DNA from: JBFLVU01 sp037444825 | GTDB taxonomy: Bacteria; Acidobacteriota; UBA4820; DSQY01 | NCBI GenBank assembly: GCA_037444825.1 | Contig: JBBILR010000042.1 | Coordinates: 1 to 13,310, forward strand | Direction of reading: 5' to 3' | DNA length: 13,310 bases | Shown: one piece after another, positions 1 through 6,907 of the stretch | Layout: the number at the start of each line of letters is the position of its first letter | Position numbering within the stretch: the first letter of the stretch is position 1 | Made by a program: the position numbers and the translations under genes | The notes under the pieces: model-generated | The model's database searches: none | What the model was told of the DNA's origin: nothing | Seen by the model: the letters and a program-made list of their open reading frames with translations, nothing else

Positions 1-11
1 CGCCGCGGCCG

Positions 12-1025
12 TCACGGAAGGGCGGGCGGGCCGCCCAGCCGCTCCCGGACCTTCCGGGGATAGTACCCCCACCCCAGGGGGCGCATCCAGCGGGCCTGGA
101 TCTCCCGCCAGCGCGGGTTTTTCCGGTGGCCCCGCCTCAGGGCGAGGGAGCGGGCCATGAGCCCCGCCCAGGCCTTGCCCCTCCCCGTCCGCCACGCCGC
201 GAAGAACCCCCACAGGGCCCCCTTGGCGAGAAAGGGGCCGTACTGCAGGAGATAGCGGGACGGCCAGTACCGCAGGGCGAGGGCGAGGATGTTCCGGTGG
301 AGGAGGTACTTCTTCTCCCCGGAGAGGCGGCCCTGGGCGCTGATCCCCCGCTTGTGGCGGATCCGGGACCCCGGCACGAGGAGGGCCCGGTACCCCGCCA
401 GGCGGACGCGGAAGGCCAGGTCCACGTCCTCCAGGAGCACGAAGAAGTCCTCGTCCAACAGCCCGGCTTTTTCAAGGGCCTCGGCCCGGTAGAGGGCCGC
501 GGCGGCGCAGCAGCCGAAGACCTCGCGGGTTTCCCCGGCGACCCTCTCCCGCTCCGCCCCGATGTGCATATCCCGTGCACCGGGCAGGGAGAAGAGTTCG
601 ATTCCGGCGGAGTCCACGCGGGAGGGGTCCGAATGGGAGACGAGGAGGGGCTGGACCGCGCCCACGGACGGGTCCTCCATGGCCTCCAGCAGGGCTTCCA
701 GCGCCCCCGCCTCCACCTCCGTGTCGTTGTTGAGGAGGAGGACGAAGGGGTAGCCGCGCTCCAGCGCCCAGCGCAGGCCGGCGTTGTTCCCCCCGGCGAA
801 GCCGAGGTTGGCGCCGTTCTGGATCCGCTCCGCCCAAGGGAAACGCTCCGCCACCGCCTCCAGCGTGCCGTCGGCGGAGCCGTTGTCCACCACCACCACG
901 CCATCCCCCGGCGAGGGGACCCCCGCCGCCTCCAGGCTCCGGAGGCAGGCCAGGGTGTCCTCCCGGCCGTTCCACGTGAGAATCACGACGGCCAGCCGCC
1001 GCTTCGATTCGGCTGAATCGGCCAT
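12..1025 (-). CDS. Family 2 glycosyltransferase (GT-A fold, rhamnosyltransferase-like)
   Basis: Predicted cytoplasmic or membrane-associated glycosyltransferase that would move a sugar from a nucleotide donor to a growing glycan. Counting from the ATG at 1025 (337 aa), the GT2 hallmarks appear in order: VVILTWNG (13-20), VVVDNGS (44-50), NLGFAGGNNAG (73-83), the metal/donor-binding LLNNDTE (97-103), and the catalytic-base region LLEDVDLAFRVRLAGY (197-212) followed by RIRHKRG. The C-terminal 90 residues are basic and aromatic with a hydrophobic stretch, as in rhamnosyltransferase-like GT2 proteins. The frame extends upstream to a TTG at 1064, which has a GAGG six bases before it. That start is possible and would add 13 residues. 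I prefer the ATG because the domain begins ten residues later. The acceptor and sugar are unknown. One copy of the 17-bp palindrome (564-580) lies inside this gene. Confidence 0.9.
   Translation of the reverse strand: MADSAESKRRLAVVILTWNGREDTLACLRSLEAAGVPSPGDGVVVVDNGSADGTLEAVAERFPWAERIQNGANLGFAGGNNAGLRWALERGYPFVLLLNNDTEVEAGALEALLEAMEDPSVGAVQPLLVSHSDPSRVDSAGIELFSLPGARDMHIGAERERVAGETREVFGCCAAAALYRAEALEKAGLLDEDFFVLLEDVDLAFRVRLAGYRALLVPGSRIRHKRGISAQGRLSGEKKYLLHRNILALALRYWPSRYLLQYGPFLAKGALWGFFAAWRTGRGKAWAGLMARSLALRRGHRKNPRWREIQARWMRPLGWGYYPRKVRERLGGPPALP
564..580. repeat. 17-bp palindrome, copy 1 (in the GT2 gene)
   Basis: The plus strand reads GTGCATATCCCGTGCAC. It matches 13 of the 16 fixed positions of the palindrome GTGCACGGNCCGTGCAC deduced from the four copies in this window. 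On the coding strand it spans codons for A-R-D-M-H, using the GCA alanine codon, which looks rare in these genes. Confidence 0.6.
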
Positions 1026-1353
1026 GTCGGCCCTGCTCTCCGGTGGCCTTCCGTGAGTCGGCAAGTCAGTCCTCAGGTGCGCAGGCGGGGGCGAGAAACC
1101 GACGCGGAACTTCTCTCACCTTCGACATTCCCCATTCGAGGAGGGACAGGCCAAAGACCGTCTTTGCGGGCAGGGCCTGGGTCCTCCCTTCGCACTTTGC
1201 TCCTTCTTTTTTCGCTCTTCCCCACTCGCCACATCACCTGCCTGCCGGCTTTCGTCCTTACTTGTCGTCACGTGAAGGCGGCGCCCACCCCCACCCCTGC
1301 CTGCGCCACTCATGCCGCTTGCTTCGAAGGCCCGCCCTCACCCTGCTCACTTC
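1026..1353. other. Spacer without a recognisable gene, left of the assembly gap
   Basis: About 330 bases upstream of the glycosyltransferase. Frames crossing it show no family motif. It is less uniformly GC-rich than the genes and is pyrimidine-rich on the plus strand near 1195-1250 and 1280-1353. It could hold the promoter and 5' leader of the glycosyltransferase, but I cannot identify a convincing -35/-10 pair, operator or terminator. Its far side is lost in the gap. Confidence 0.5.
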
Positions 1354-1453
1354 NNNNNNNNNNNNNNNNNNNNNNNNNNNNNNNNNNNNNNNNNNNNNNN
1401 NNNNNNNNNNNNNNNNNNNNNNNNNNNNNNNNNNNNNNNNNNNNNNNNNNNNN
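1354..1453. other. Assembly gap (100 Ns)
   Basis: Exactly 100 undetermined bases, the conventional placeholder for a scaffold join of unknown size. The gap begins seven bases beyond the stop codon of AlkP protein D, so whatever lies between that gene and the glycosyltransferase is missing. The true distance, and any gene in it, are unknown. Confidence 0.98.
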
Positions 1454-1460
1454 CCTTCCC

Positions 1461-3074
1461 TCACCCCATATACCCCAACCCCCGGAGCCGCTCCTGGATG
1501 GCCTCGGCGTCGAGGTCGCCCCGGGCGCGGTCGGGGGGGGCCACGGTGGCGAACGAGGGGGGACGGCTTTCCAGGAGGCCCTGCTTCAGCAGGGGGGCCG
1601 GCAACGAGCCGTCCAGGCCCTCGGGGAGGGCTTCGCCGAGAAGGTAGAAGAGGAGCGGCGCCACGTCGGTGACGGTGAGGAGGCCCGCCGGCAAGCGCCC
1701 CTCCGCGAAGGCGGGGCCGTGGCCCAGGAAGATGCCCTGGGCGGCGTGGATCCCCGTGCGGTGGGGGACGAAGGGGATGTTCTTCAGGGCCTTCACGGCG
1801 GCGGCCACGCCCCAGCGGTCCGGCTCCAGGAGGAGGTCGGCGGCTTCCTCCGTCCGGGGCCCCCGGTACACCGCCTCCCGCCGTTTCACCCCGCGGAAGA
1901 CCGGTTCGCCGTCGGGGTCCCTCAGGGCGGCGAAGGCCTCCTCCAGGGCGGAAAGGACCTCTTCCCGCCGGTGGGGCGGGACGGCGCCGTCCGCGAAGCG
2001 CCCCGCCTCGTGGACCGTCACGCCGTGGCACTCGGCGGTGAGGGTGGAGGCCTGGCTCCGCCGGGGGTCGGGCCGGAAGAAGAGGGGCCACGAGCCTCCG
2101 AGCTTCCGGTAGACCTTGGCGAGAAGGCGGGCGGCGCCCCCGCGGTGCACCGCCCGAAGCAGGGAAGGCGGGAAGACCGAGCGGTTCTCCCCCAGGGCGC
2201 GCTGGGCCTCCTCCTCCATGCGGTGGCTGGGCGGGAAGGCCGGGCGGGCGTAGTCGGGCTCCAGAAAGCCCCGCTCCATGAGCCACTCGTTCAGGTAAAA
2301 GACCCCCTTGGCGGTGGTGAAGCCGTGGTCGGAAACGAGGAGGAGGTGGTCGCCCGGGGCCGTCCGCTCCGCCACCCAGCCGACGTACCGGTCCACGTCC
2401 TCGAAGAGCCCCACGGCCTGCGGGCACCGTTCGAACCGCCCCTCCACGAGGTCGGGGAAGGCCTCGTGGCTCACCCAGTCGGTCCCCGAAAAGACGACGA
2501 AAAAGCAGTCCCAGGGTTCGTCCCAGAGGGAGCGCACGGCGTCGAAGCGGGCCGTCTCCACGTGGCGGATGTCCCGCAGGTAGGCCTCCCCTTCGCCGCG
2601 GGCCCTCAGGCGCGCGTCGGGAAAGACCCGGTACCCCTTCAGGAGGGGGAAGCGCTCCTTCAGGGAGGGGGGGAAGACGGCGTTGTCGCCCTGGGTGAGG
2701 AGGGAGGTGAGCGTCGGCTGCGCCGTGAGAGGCGGAAAGGTCACGGGTAAATTGATGAGGACGGTGCGCCGCCCCCGCTCCTCCAGGATTTCGTAGAAGG
2801 TCTTTTCCGCGATGTCCCACGCCTGCAGGGGGCGGAGGCTCGCCAGGGCGCCCTCGGGCCGGTTGAAGTCGAAGCAGCCGTGGCGGCCGGGGTTGACGCC
2901 CGTGGCCAGGGAGACCCAGGCGGGGGCCGTCACGGGGGGGTGCGCCGAGCGCATGGGTGCGTGCACGGAGCGTGCACACAGGGCGGCGAGGTTGGGCATG
3001 CGGCCTTCACGGACCAGGAGGTCCAGGAGGTCCCAGGTGGCGCCGTCGAGGCCGAGGACGATCACGCGGCTCAT
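1461..3074 (-). CDS. AlkP-superfamily phosphodiesterase/nucleotide pyrophosphatase-like protein (D)
   Basis: Predicted metal-dependent phosphoesterase of the type I phosphodiesterase/nucleotide pyrophosphatase group, 537 aa. The expected two-zinc active site is visible: D10 in VLGLDGATWD, the likely nucleophile T49 in PPVTAPAW ahead of TGVNPGRHGCFDF, D199 and H203 in FSGTDWVSH, D249 and H250 in LLVSDHGF, and H443 in GIHAAQGIF. I start at the ATG at 3074 because MSRVIVLGLDGATWDLL aligns with the start of protein C. The frame runs on to 3302 but that extension has no family similarity. No clear Shine-Dalgarno is seen. No signal peptide or membrane segment is obvious, so a cytoplasmic location is likely. 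The C-terminus, AEAIQERLRGLGYMG, carries the tail shared with C, the sulfatase-like protein and CysC. The substrate is unknown; activated glycan precursors are a guess from context. Confidence 0.9.
   Translation of the reverse strand: MSRVIVLGLDGATWDLLDLLVREGRMPNLAALCARSVHAPMRSAHPPVTAPAWVSLATGVNPGRHGCFDFNRPEGALASLRPLQAWDIAEKTFYEILEERGRRTVLINLPVTFPPLTAQPTLTSLLTQGDNAVFPPSLKERFPLLKGYRVFPDARLRARGEGEAYLRDIRHVETARFDAVRSLWDEPWDCFFVVFSGTDWVSHEAFPDLVEGRFERCPQAVGLFEDVDRYVGWVAERTAPGDHLLLVSDHGFTTAKGVFYLNEWLMERGFLEPDYARPAFPPSHRMEEEAQRALGENRSVFPPSLLRAVHRGGAARLLAKVYRKLGGSWPLFFRPDPRRSQASTLTAECHGVTVHEAGRFADGAVPPHRREEVLSALEEAFAALRDPDGEPVFRGVKRREAVYRGPRTEEAADLLLEPDRWGVAAAVKALKNIPFVPHRTGIHAAQGIFLGHGPAFAEGRLPAGLLTVTDVAPLLFYLLGEALPEGLDGSLPAPLLKQGLLESRPPSFATVAPPDRARGDLDAEAIQERLRGLGYMG
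2961..2977. repeat. 17-bp palindrome, copy 2 (in AlkP D)
   Basis: The plus strand reads GTGCACGGAGCGTGCAC, 15 of 16 fixed positions of the consensus GTGCACGGNCCGTGCAC. It lies near the 5' end of the gene and encodes A-R-S-V-H (residues 34-38) between the metal-binding DG and the nucleophile loop, a stretch not expected to be conserved in the family. Confidence 0.65.
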
Positions 3075-3103
3075 GGGAGAAAGACTTGGAAGGCGGGGAA
3101 CCA

Positions 3104-3135
3104 GATGAGGAGATGAGGGGATGAGGAGACGAGAA
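3104..3135. repeat. 8-bp tandem repeat array (GATGAGGN), left arm around S23 remnant 1
   Basis: Four consecutive 8-bp units read GATGAGGA, GATGAGGG, GATGAGGA, GACGAGAA. They lie between the start of AlkP D and the S23-type remnant. An inverted partner array of NCCTCATC units is at 3501-3567, so the remnant is bracketed by inverted arrays. Confidence 0.75.
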
Positions 3136-3159
3136 GCGAGACCTGAAAGAGAGCACCGT

Positions 3160-3408
3160 TCATTTTCGGGCCATCCCATGGATCCTGGCGGCGATGCGGC
3201 TGCACTGCTTTCGAAGGAGGAAGGCCGCACCGTCCGGCATGGACTGTAACCTTCGGGCAATCTCCACGTGAGCCTCGAGCTCGCTGAGCGAAGCCCTCGC
3301 AATGTAGCCGTAGATTTCCTCCTTGGGGAAGGTCTTGGTCACTCTGTGCACCTCCTCCACCCAATCCATGGCCACTTTCCAACAATCAAGCCTTTCATGG
3401 GGGCGGAT
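3160..3408 (-). pseudogene. Degraded four-helix-bundle protein gene (S23/IVP-type), remnant 1
   Basis: Similar to the four-helix-bundle family related to the proteins encoded in 23S rRNA intervening sequences. RPHERLDCWK, then VTKTFPKEEIYGY, then IARASLSELEAH match the family in order. Compared with remnant 2 (9618-9970) and the family pattern, about 33 residues (LTxQxRxA...NIAEG...) are missing in frame between IYGY and IARASLSELE, removing a helix and the turn after it. The usual start MRPHERL is here ATC-CGC, so the start codon appears lost. The frame stays open upstream to 3561, but that part is repeat-derived sequence. It ends normally near RIHGMARK. An internally deleted, start-less relic is the best reading. 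Translation from an upstream GTG or ATG cannot be excluded. The molecular function of the family is unknown. Confidence 0.65.
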
Positions 3409-3500
3409 CCCTGCATCCTCTCCCGGCGGCTCCGCGACCGGCTGACCTTTCCCCTCATCCACTTTCCGCGGTCCTCTCGCTCTGACCCTCTTCGCCGTCC

Positions 3501-3567
3501 GCCTCATCGCCTCATCCCGGCATCTCTTCGCCTCTCCGGCATCACCGCATGTCCTCATCACCCCATC
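3501..3567. repeat. 8-bp tandem repeat array (NCCTCATC), right arm around S23 remnant 1
   Basis: Degenerate 8-bp units include GCCTCATC twice (3501-3516), CCGGCATC twice (3517-3524, 3536-3543), ACCGCATG, TCCTCATC and ACCCCATC (3544-3567), with one out-of-phase segment at 3525-3535. They are the inverted counterpart of the GATGAGGN array at 3104-3135. Confidence 0.65.
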
Positions 3568-3589
3568 ACGACCCAGGGCCCCTTCGACG

Positions 3590-5203
3590 CTACATGTACC
3601 CCAGCCCCTTGAGGCGCTGGGCGAGCTGGGCCTCCTCGCCCTCGTCCAGGGCCGAGGGGCCGGAGCCTCCCCTCAGGGCGGCGTAGGAGGCGCTCCGGGC
3701 GGCCGGGGGCGTGCGGAAGGCCTCCCCCAGGACCCGCCCGTCCATCTCCTCGCCCACGGGCAGGCCCGCGGCGGCCAAAAGGGTCGGGGTGACGTCCTCC
3801 AGGGCGGCCCCTTGGAGAGAGGCCGGCCGGAAGGAAGGCCCGTGCAAGGCCAGGATCCCGTCCCTCCGGTGGGAGCCCGACTTGTCCACCCCGTACTGGG
3901 AGGCGGGGGCGAAGGCCCGCTCGGACCAGTCCACCCGGTAGGCGTAGCGGCCGTCCTCCTGGATCACGAGGTCGGGGGCCCGCTCCACGAAGGGGCCGGC
4001 GTAGACCTCCTCCCGGAAGTGCACGGACTGTGCAATCCTCTCCCCGGTGACGGGATCCCGTAGGGCGAGCAGGCGTTCCCGCAGTTCGGCCCGCAGGGCC
4101 TCGTACGGTGCCCCCGGCTCCACCGTCCCCCGGGGCTGGCGCCCCTTCACGTTGAGGTAGAGGCTCCGGCCCGAGACGGAGGCGTAGAAGGCGCGGGTCC
4201 GCTCCCAGTCGATCCAGCCCAGCGGGTTTCCCAGGGGGGAGGCCTTCACGTTCCGCCGGAACCAGGTCCGGAGGCCCTGGGGGAGGAGGGCCTTGGCGGC
4301 CCGCTTCCAGAGGGGCTTTCGAACCAGCTCGGCGGCAATGGGAAGGGGGGCGAGGAGGCCCCCGTCGGCGAGGAGGCGGTTGAGAAAGACGTCGGTGTGG
4401 AGGGGCCCGAAGCCGTGGTCCGACAGGACGCAGAGGTCCGCGCCGCTTCCCCACCCCTGCCAAAGGCGCTCCATGCCCTCGTCCAGCCGCCGGTAGTAGT
4501 CCCGGATGGCGTGTCTCAGCCGCGGGGGGGCCTCTTCGTGGCGGGGGTGGCTCTCGTCCATGAAGCGCCAGAAGAAGTGCATCACCCGGTCCACGTCGTC
4601 GTAGACGAAGATCCCCGCCTCGCACCCGTACCGCTTGGCCCGGTCCAGAAAGAGGCGCTCCTGCACCTCGGTGAGGCGGTAAAGGGCGTCGAGGTAGGCC
4701 TCCAGACGCCCCTGGGCGATGGGTGTGGGGTCGGCCCCCGGCCGGAAGTCCGGGAAGTCCCTCCGGATGGCCTCCGCTTCCTCGGCGGGATGAGTCCAGG
4801 GCCCCTCCAGAGCCGGGGTGCCCATGCCGGTGACGAAGAAGCCCTCCACGGCGTCGGCGGGGTAGGTGCAGGGGACGTTGAAGACCCCCACGCGGCGGCC
4901 CGCGGCGGTGAGGATCTCCCAGAGGGCGGGAGCCCGGCGGTCCGCCGAGGAGACGATCCGGAGCGCCTCCGCCCCCTCCTCCAGCGTGAAGAAGTCGAAG
5001 ATGCCGTGCTTGCCCGGGTTCACCCCCGTGAAGGCGGTGGTCCAGCCGGGGGGGGTGAGGTTGGGCGTCACCGATCGGAGGGGGCCGTGGGCCCCCTCCC
5101 GGAGGAGGCGGCGGAAGAAGGGGAGGTCCCCCGCCTCCGCCCAGGGCCGGATCAGGTCCCAGGTGGCGCCGTCGAGGCCGAGCACGAGAAGGGGTCTAGC
5201 CAT
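3590..5203 (-). CDS. AlkP-superfamily phosphodiesterase/nucleotide pyrophosphatase-like protein (C)
   Basis: 537-aa predicted metal-dependent phosphoesterase, paralogous to D. Active-site residues: D11 in VLGLDGATWD, likely nucleophile T50 in NLTPPGWTTAFTGVNPGKHGIFDF, D205 and H209 in YDDVDRVMHFFW, D262 and H263 in VLSDHGF, and H445 in SGSHRRDGIL. VPCTYPA (110-116) and the LYLNVKGR stretch are typical of this subgroup. The ATG at 5203 has a GGAGG nine bases upstream. No signal peptide or transmembrane segment is seen. The gene follows the flippase by 60 bases, consistent with one operon and a role in glycan precursor handling (inference). The C-terminus EEAQLAQRLKGLGYM is the shared tail, and its DNA is nearly identical to the 3' end of the sulfatase-like gene. 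Phosphatase, phosphodiesterase and phosphotransferase activities cannot be told apart from sequence alone. Confidence 0.9.
   Translation of the reverse strand: MARPLLVLGLDGATWDLIRPWAEAGDLPFFRRLLREGAHGPLRSVTPNLTPPGWTTAFTGVNPGKHGIFDFFTLEEGAEALRIVSSADRRAPALWEILTAAGRRVGVFNVPCTYPADAVEGFFVTGMGTPALEGPWTHPAEEAEAIRRDFPDFRPGADPTPIAQGRLEAYLDALYRLTEVQERLFLDRAKRYGCEAGIFVYDDVDRVMHFFWRFMDESHPRHEEAPPRLRHAIRDYYRRLDEGMERLWQGWGSGADLCVLSDHGFGPLHTDVFLNRLLADGGLLAPLPIAAELVRKPLWKRAAKALLPQGLRTWFRRNVKASPLGNPLGWIDWERTRAFYASVSGRSLYLNVKGRQPRGTVEPGAPYEALRAELRERLLALRDPVTGERIAQSVHFREEVYAGPFVERAPDLVIQEDGRYAYRVDWSERAFAPASQYGVDKSGSHRRDGILALHGPSFRPASLQGAALEDVTPTLLAAAGLPVGEEMDGRVLGEAFRTPPAARSASYAALRGGSGPSALDEGEEAQLAQRLKGLGYM
4019..4035. 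repeat. 17-bp palindrome, copy 3 (in AlkP C)
   Basis: The plus strand reads GTGCACGGACTGTGCAA, 14 of 16 fixed positions of GTGCACGGNCCGTGCAC. It encodes A-Q-S-V-H (residues 391-395), far from the position of the copy in paralogue D, so shared ancestry of the genes does not explain it. Confidence 0.6.
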
Positions 5204-5263
5204 GGGGGAAGCCCTCCGAAGACGGGGAGGCGAAGGGGCGGGGAGGCTCCTTCCGGTGGTTCC

Positions 5264-6766
5264 TCATCGCGTCTCCCCCGCCCCCCGCAGCTTCCGGAAC
5301 GCCTTCGCCACGAGTTCACGCTCCTCGGGGGCGGGTCCCAGAAGATACCAGAGGAAAGCGTACAGGGGCAGGCCCGCCGCCAGGCCCGCCAGGGGGTGGA
5401 GAAGCAGGGCCGCCGCCGCGCCCGCCGCCGCGGCGAGAAGGAGGGCGGCGAGGGGCTTGAGGAGGCTCCGGTCCCACGGGGCGATGCGGAGAAGGGCCCA
5501 GATCTCCAAGGCCCGCACCACGTTCACGAGGGCGAGGGAGAGGGCGGCGGCGGAGGCGGCGCCCAGGGCGCCGAACCGCGGCACGAGGAGGAACATGAGG
5601 CCCAGGTTCCCCAGGCCGAAGAAGACGGCGTTCACGAGGTTGACCTTGGGGTGGCCGGTCATGGTGATGAGGGTTCCGTTGGCGCCGAAGGAGCCGGAGA
5701 AGGCCTGCCCCAGCGACAGGATGACCAGGGCGGCGAAGCCGGCGGCGTACTCGGGGCGCACCGCGTGGAGGACGGGCTTCCCGCCCAGAATCAGACCCAG
5801 CGCGATGGCCGTGGAGGCGAGGAAGATCCACCGGGTGGAGGTCCGGTAGAGGTGGCCGAGGGTCTTCCGGTCCCCCGTCTCGGTGAGGGCGGAAAAGGAC
5901 GGCGCCAGCGAGGCGGAGAGGGCCTCCGTGGGCATGTTCACCGCCGTGGCCAGCCGGGAGGCCACCGTGTAGATCCCCACCTCCGACGGGCTGGCGAAGA
6001 GGCCCATCACCAGCACGTCGGACCAGAGGATGAGGTAGTTCAGCAACTGGAGGAAGAGAACGGGGACGGAGAAGCGGGCGAGGTCCCTCCCGCACCCTCC
6101 GGCGGGGACGGGCTCCCCCGGCGGCAGGCGGCGGTACCGGCGGGCGAAGAGGAAGAGCCCCAGGGCCAAGACGGCGAGGCTGGCCGCCCAGAAGCAGGCG
6201 ATGACCGACTCGAGGGATCGGTGGAAGGAGGCGACGCCCAGCAGAAGGGCGCAGAAGAGCAGGGGGTGGGCCACCCGCTCCACGAAGACCTTCTCCCGGA
6301 TGGCCCGGAGCCCCTGGAGCGCCCCGGAGGCCAGGTTGAAAAGGACGAGGGCCGGCAGGGCCAGGGAGAGGCCCGCCAGGGGCAGGATGTACCCGGGGTT
6401 CTTGAGGACCCTTTCGGCGGCCACGCCGCTCACGAAGAAGAGCGCCAGGGCCGAGAGGAGGGAGAGGGCGGCCGCCAGGCGGAAGCAGGTGGTCACGAAC
6501 CAGCGAAGCCTCCCCCACCGCTGTGTTTCCCGCGCCCCGGCCACGAAGTGGACGAGGGCCGTCGGAAAGCCGAGGGAGGCGGGGACGGTGACCACCGTCA
6601 CCACCGTGTTGGCGTAGGCGAAGAGACCGTAGACCCAAGGGCCGAGGATACGCGCCAGCAGGAGGGTGTTCAGGTACCGGACCCCCGAACCGAGCAGGTT
6701 CAGGGCGCCGGCCCACGCCCCCTGGCGCGCCGTGGCGCCCAGGCTCTCCGAAGGGCCCCGGTTCAT
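5264..6766 (-). CDS. Polysaccharide flippase, Wzx/MATE-like (MOP superfamily)
   Basis: 500-aa integral membrane protein predicted to translocate lipid-linked oligosaccharide units across the inner membrane. The N-terminus (GALNLLGSGVRYLNTLLLARILGPWVYGLFAYANTV, split here only by short loops) is the typical first two helices of polysaccharide biosynthesis proteins, with the LLARILGP-x-x-YGLFAYA pattern. About 12-14 hydrophobic segments are spread over the length, for example LSLLSALALFFVSG, FALLVILSLGQAF-type and a very hydrophobic Ala/Leu-rich C-terminal pair near residues 440-480, ending in a short charged tail. The ATG at 6766 has a GAGGGGG about seven bases upstream. It is followed 60 bases on by AlkP C and preceded by a 141-base spacer containing a 7-bp tandem repeat. 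The lipid-linked substrate is not known. Other MOP-family exporters are less likely given the glycosyltransferase and sulfation genes nearby. Confidence 0.88.
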   Translation of the reverse strand: MNRGPSESLGATARQGAWAGALNLLGSGVRYLNTLLLARILGPWVYGLFAYANTVVTVVTVPASLGFPTALVHFVAGARETQRWGRLRWFVTTCFRLAAALSLLSALALFFVSGVAAERVLKNPGYILPLAGLSLALPALVLFNLASGALQGLRAIREKVFVERVAHPLLFCALLLGVASFHRSLESVIACFWAASLAVLALGLFLFARRYRRLPPGEPVPAGGCGRDLARFSVPVLFLQLLNYLILWSDVLVMGLFASPSEVGIYTVASRLATAVNMPTEALSASLAPSFSALTETGDRKTLGHLYRTSTRWIFLASTAIALGLILGGKPVLHAVRPEYAAGFAALVILSLGQAFSGSFGANGTLITMTGHPKVNLVNAVFFGLGNLGLMFLLVPRFGALGAASAAALSLALVNVVRALEIWALLRIAPWDRSLLKPLAALLLAAAAGAAAALLLHPLAGLAAGLPLYAFLWYLLGPAPEERELVAKAFRKLRGAGETR

Positions 6767-6861
6767 CCGGCCGCCCCCTCGCCCCGCTCCCCCGTCAGCC
6801 CACGGGTTCCCACGCGCCCTCCGTACCAGAGGAAAGGTGGATTCGCGATTCGCCTCGTTTC

Positions 6862-6903
6862 CACTTCCGCCTTCCGACTTCCGACTTCCGCCTTCCGCCT
6901 TTT
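6862..6903. repeat. 7-bp tandem repeat array (G[A/C]CTTCC)
   Basis: Six consecutive 7-bp units: CACTTCC, GCCTTCC, GACTTCC, GACTTCC, GCCTTCC, GCCTTTT. The array lies in the spacer between the flippase start and the sulfatase-like stop, four bases beyond that stop codon. I see no inverted partner array and no S23-type gene here, unlike the 8-bp arrays elsewhere in the window. Confidence 0.8.
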
Positions 6904-6907
6904 TCCC

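Noticed and set aside
1053..2750. A long plus-strand frame crossing the N gap
   Set aside because: It runs through undetermined bases and is otherwise the shadow of AlkP D. The translation has no recognisable domain.
2961..2977. Promoter operator for AlkP D
   Set aside because: The palindrome lies about 100 bases inside the gene, and the other three copies are also deep in coding regions, so a promoter-proximal operator does not fit.
3075..3302. Upstream extension of AlkP D
   Set aside because: The extra 76 residues are antisense/out-of-frame sequence over the S23 remnant and repeats. Paralogue C starts at the equivalent of 3074.
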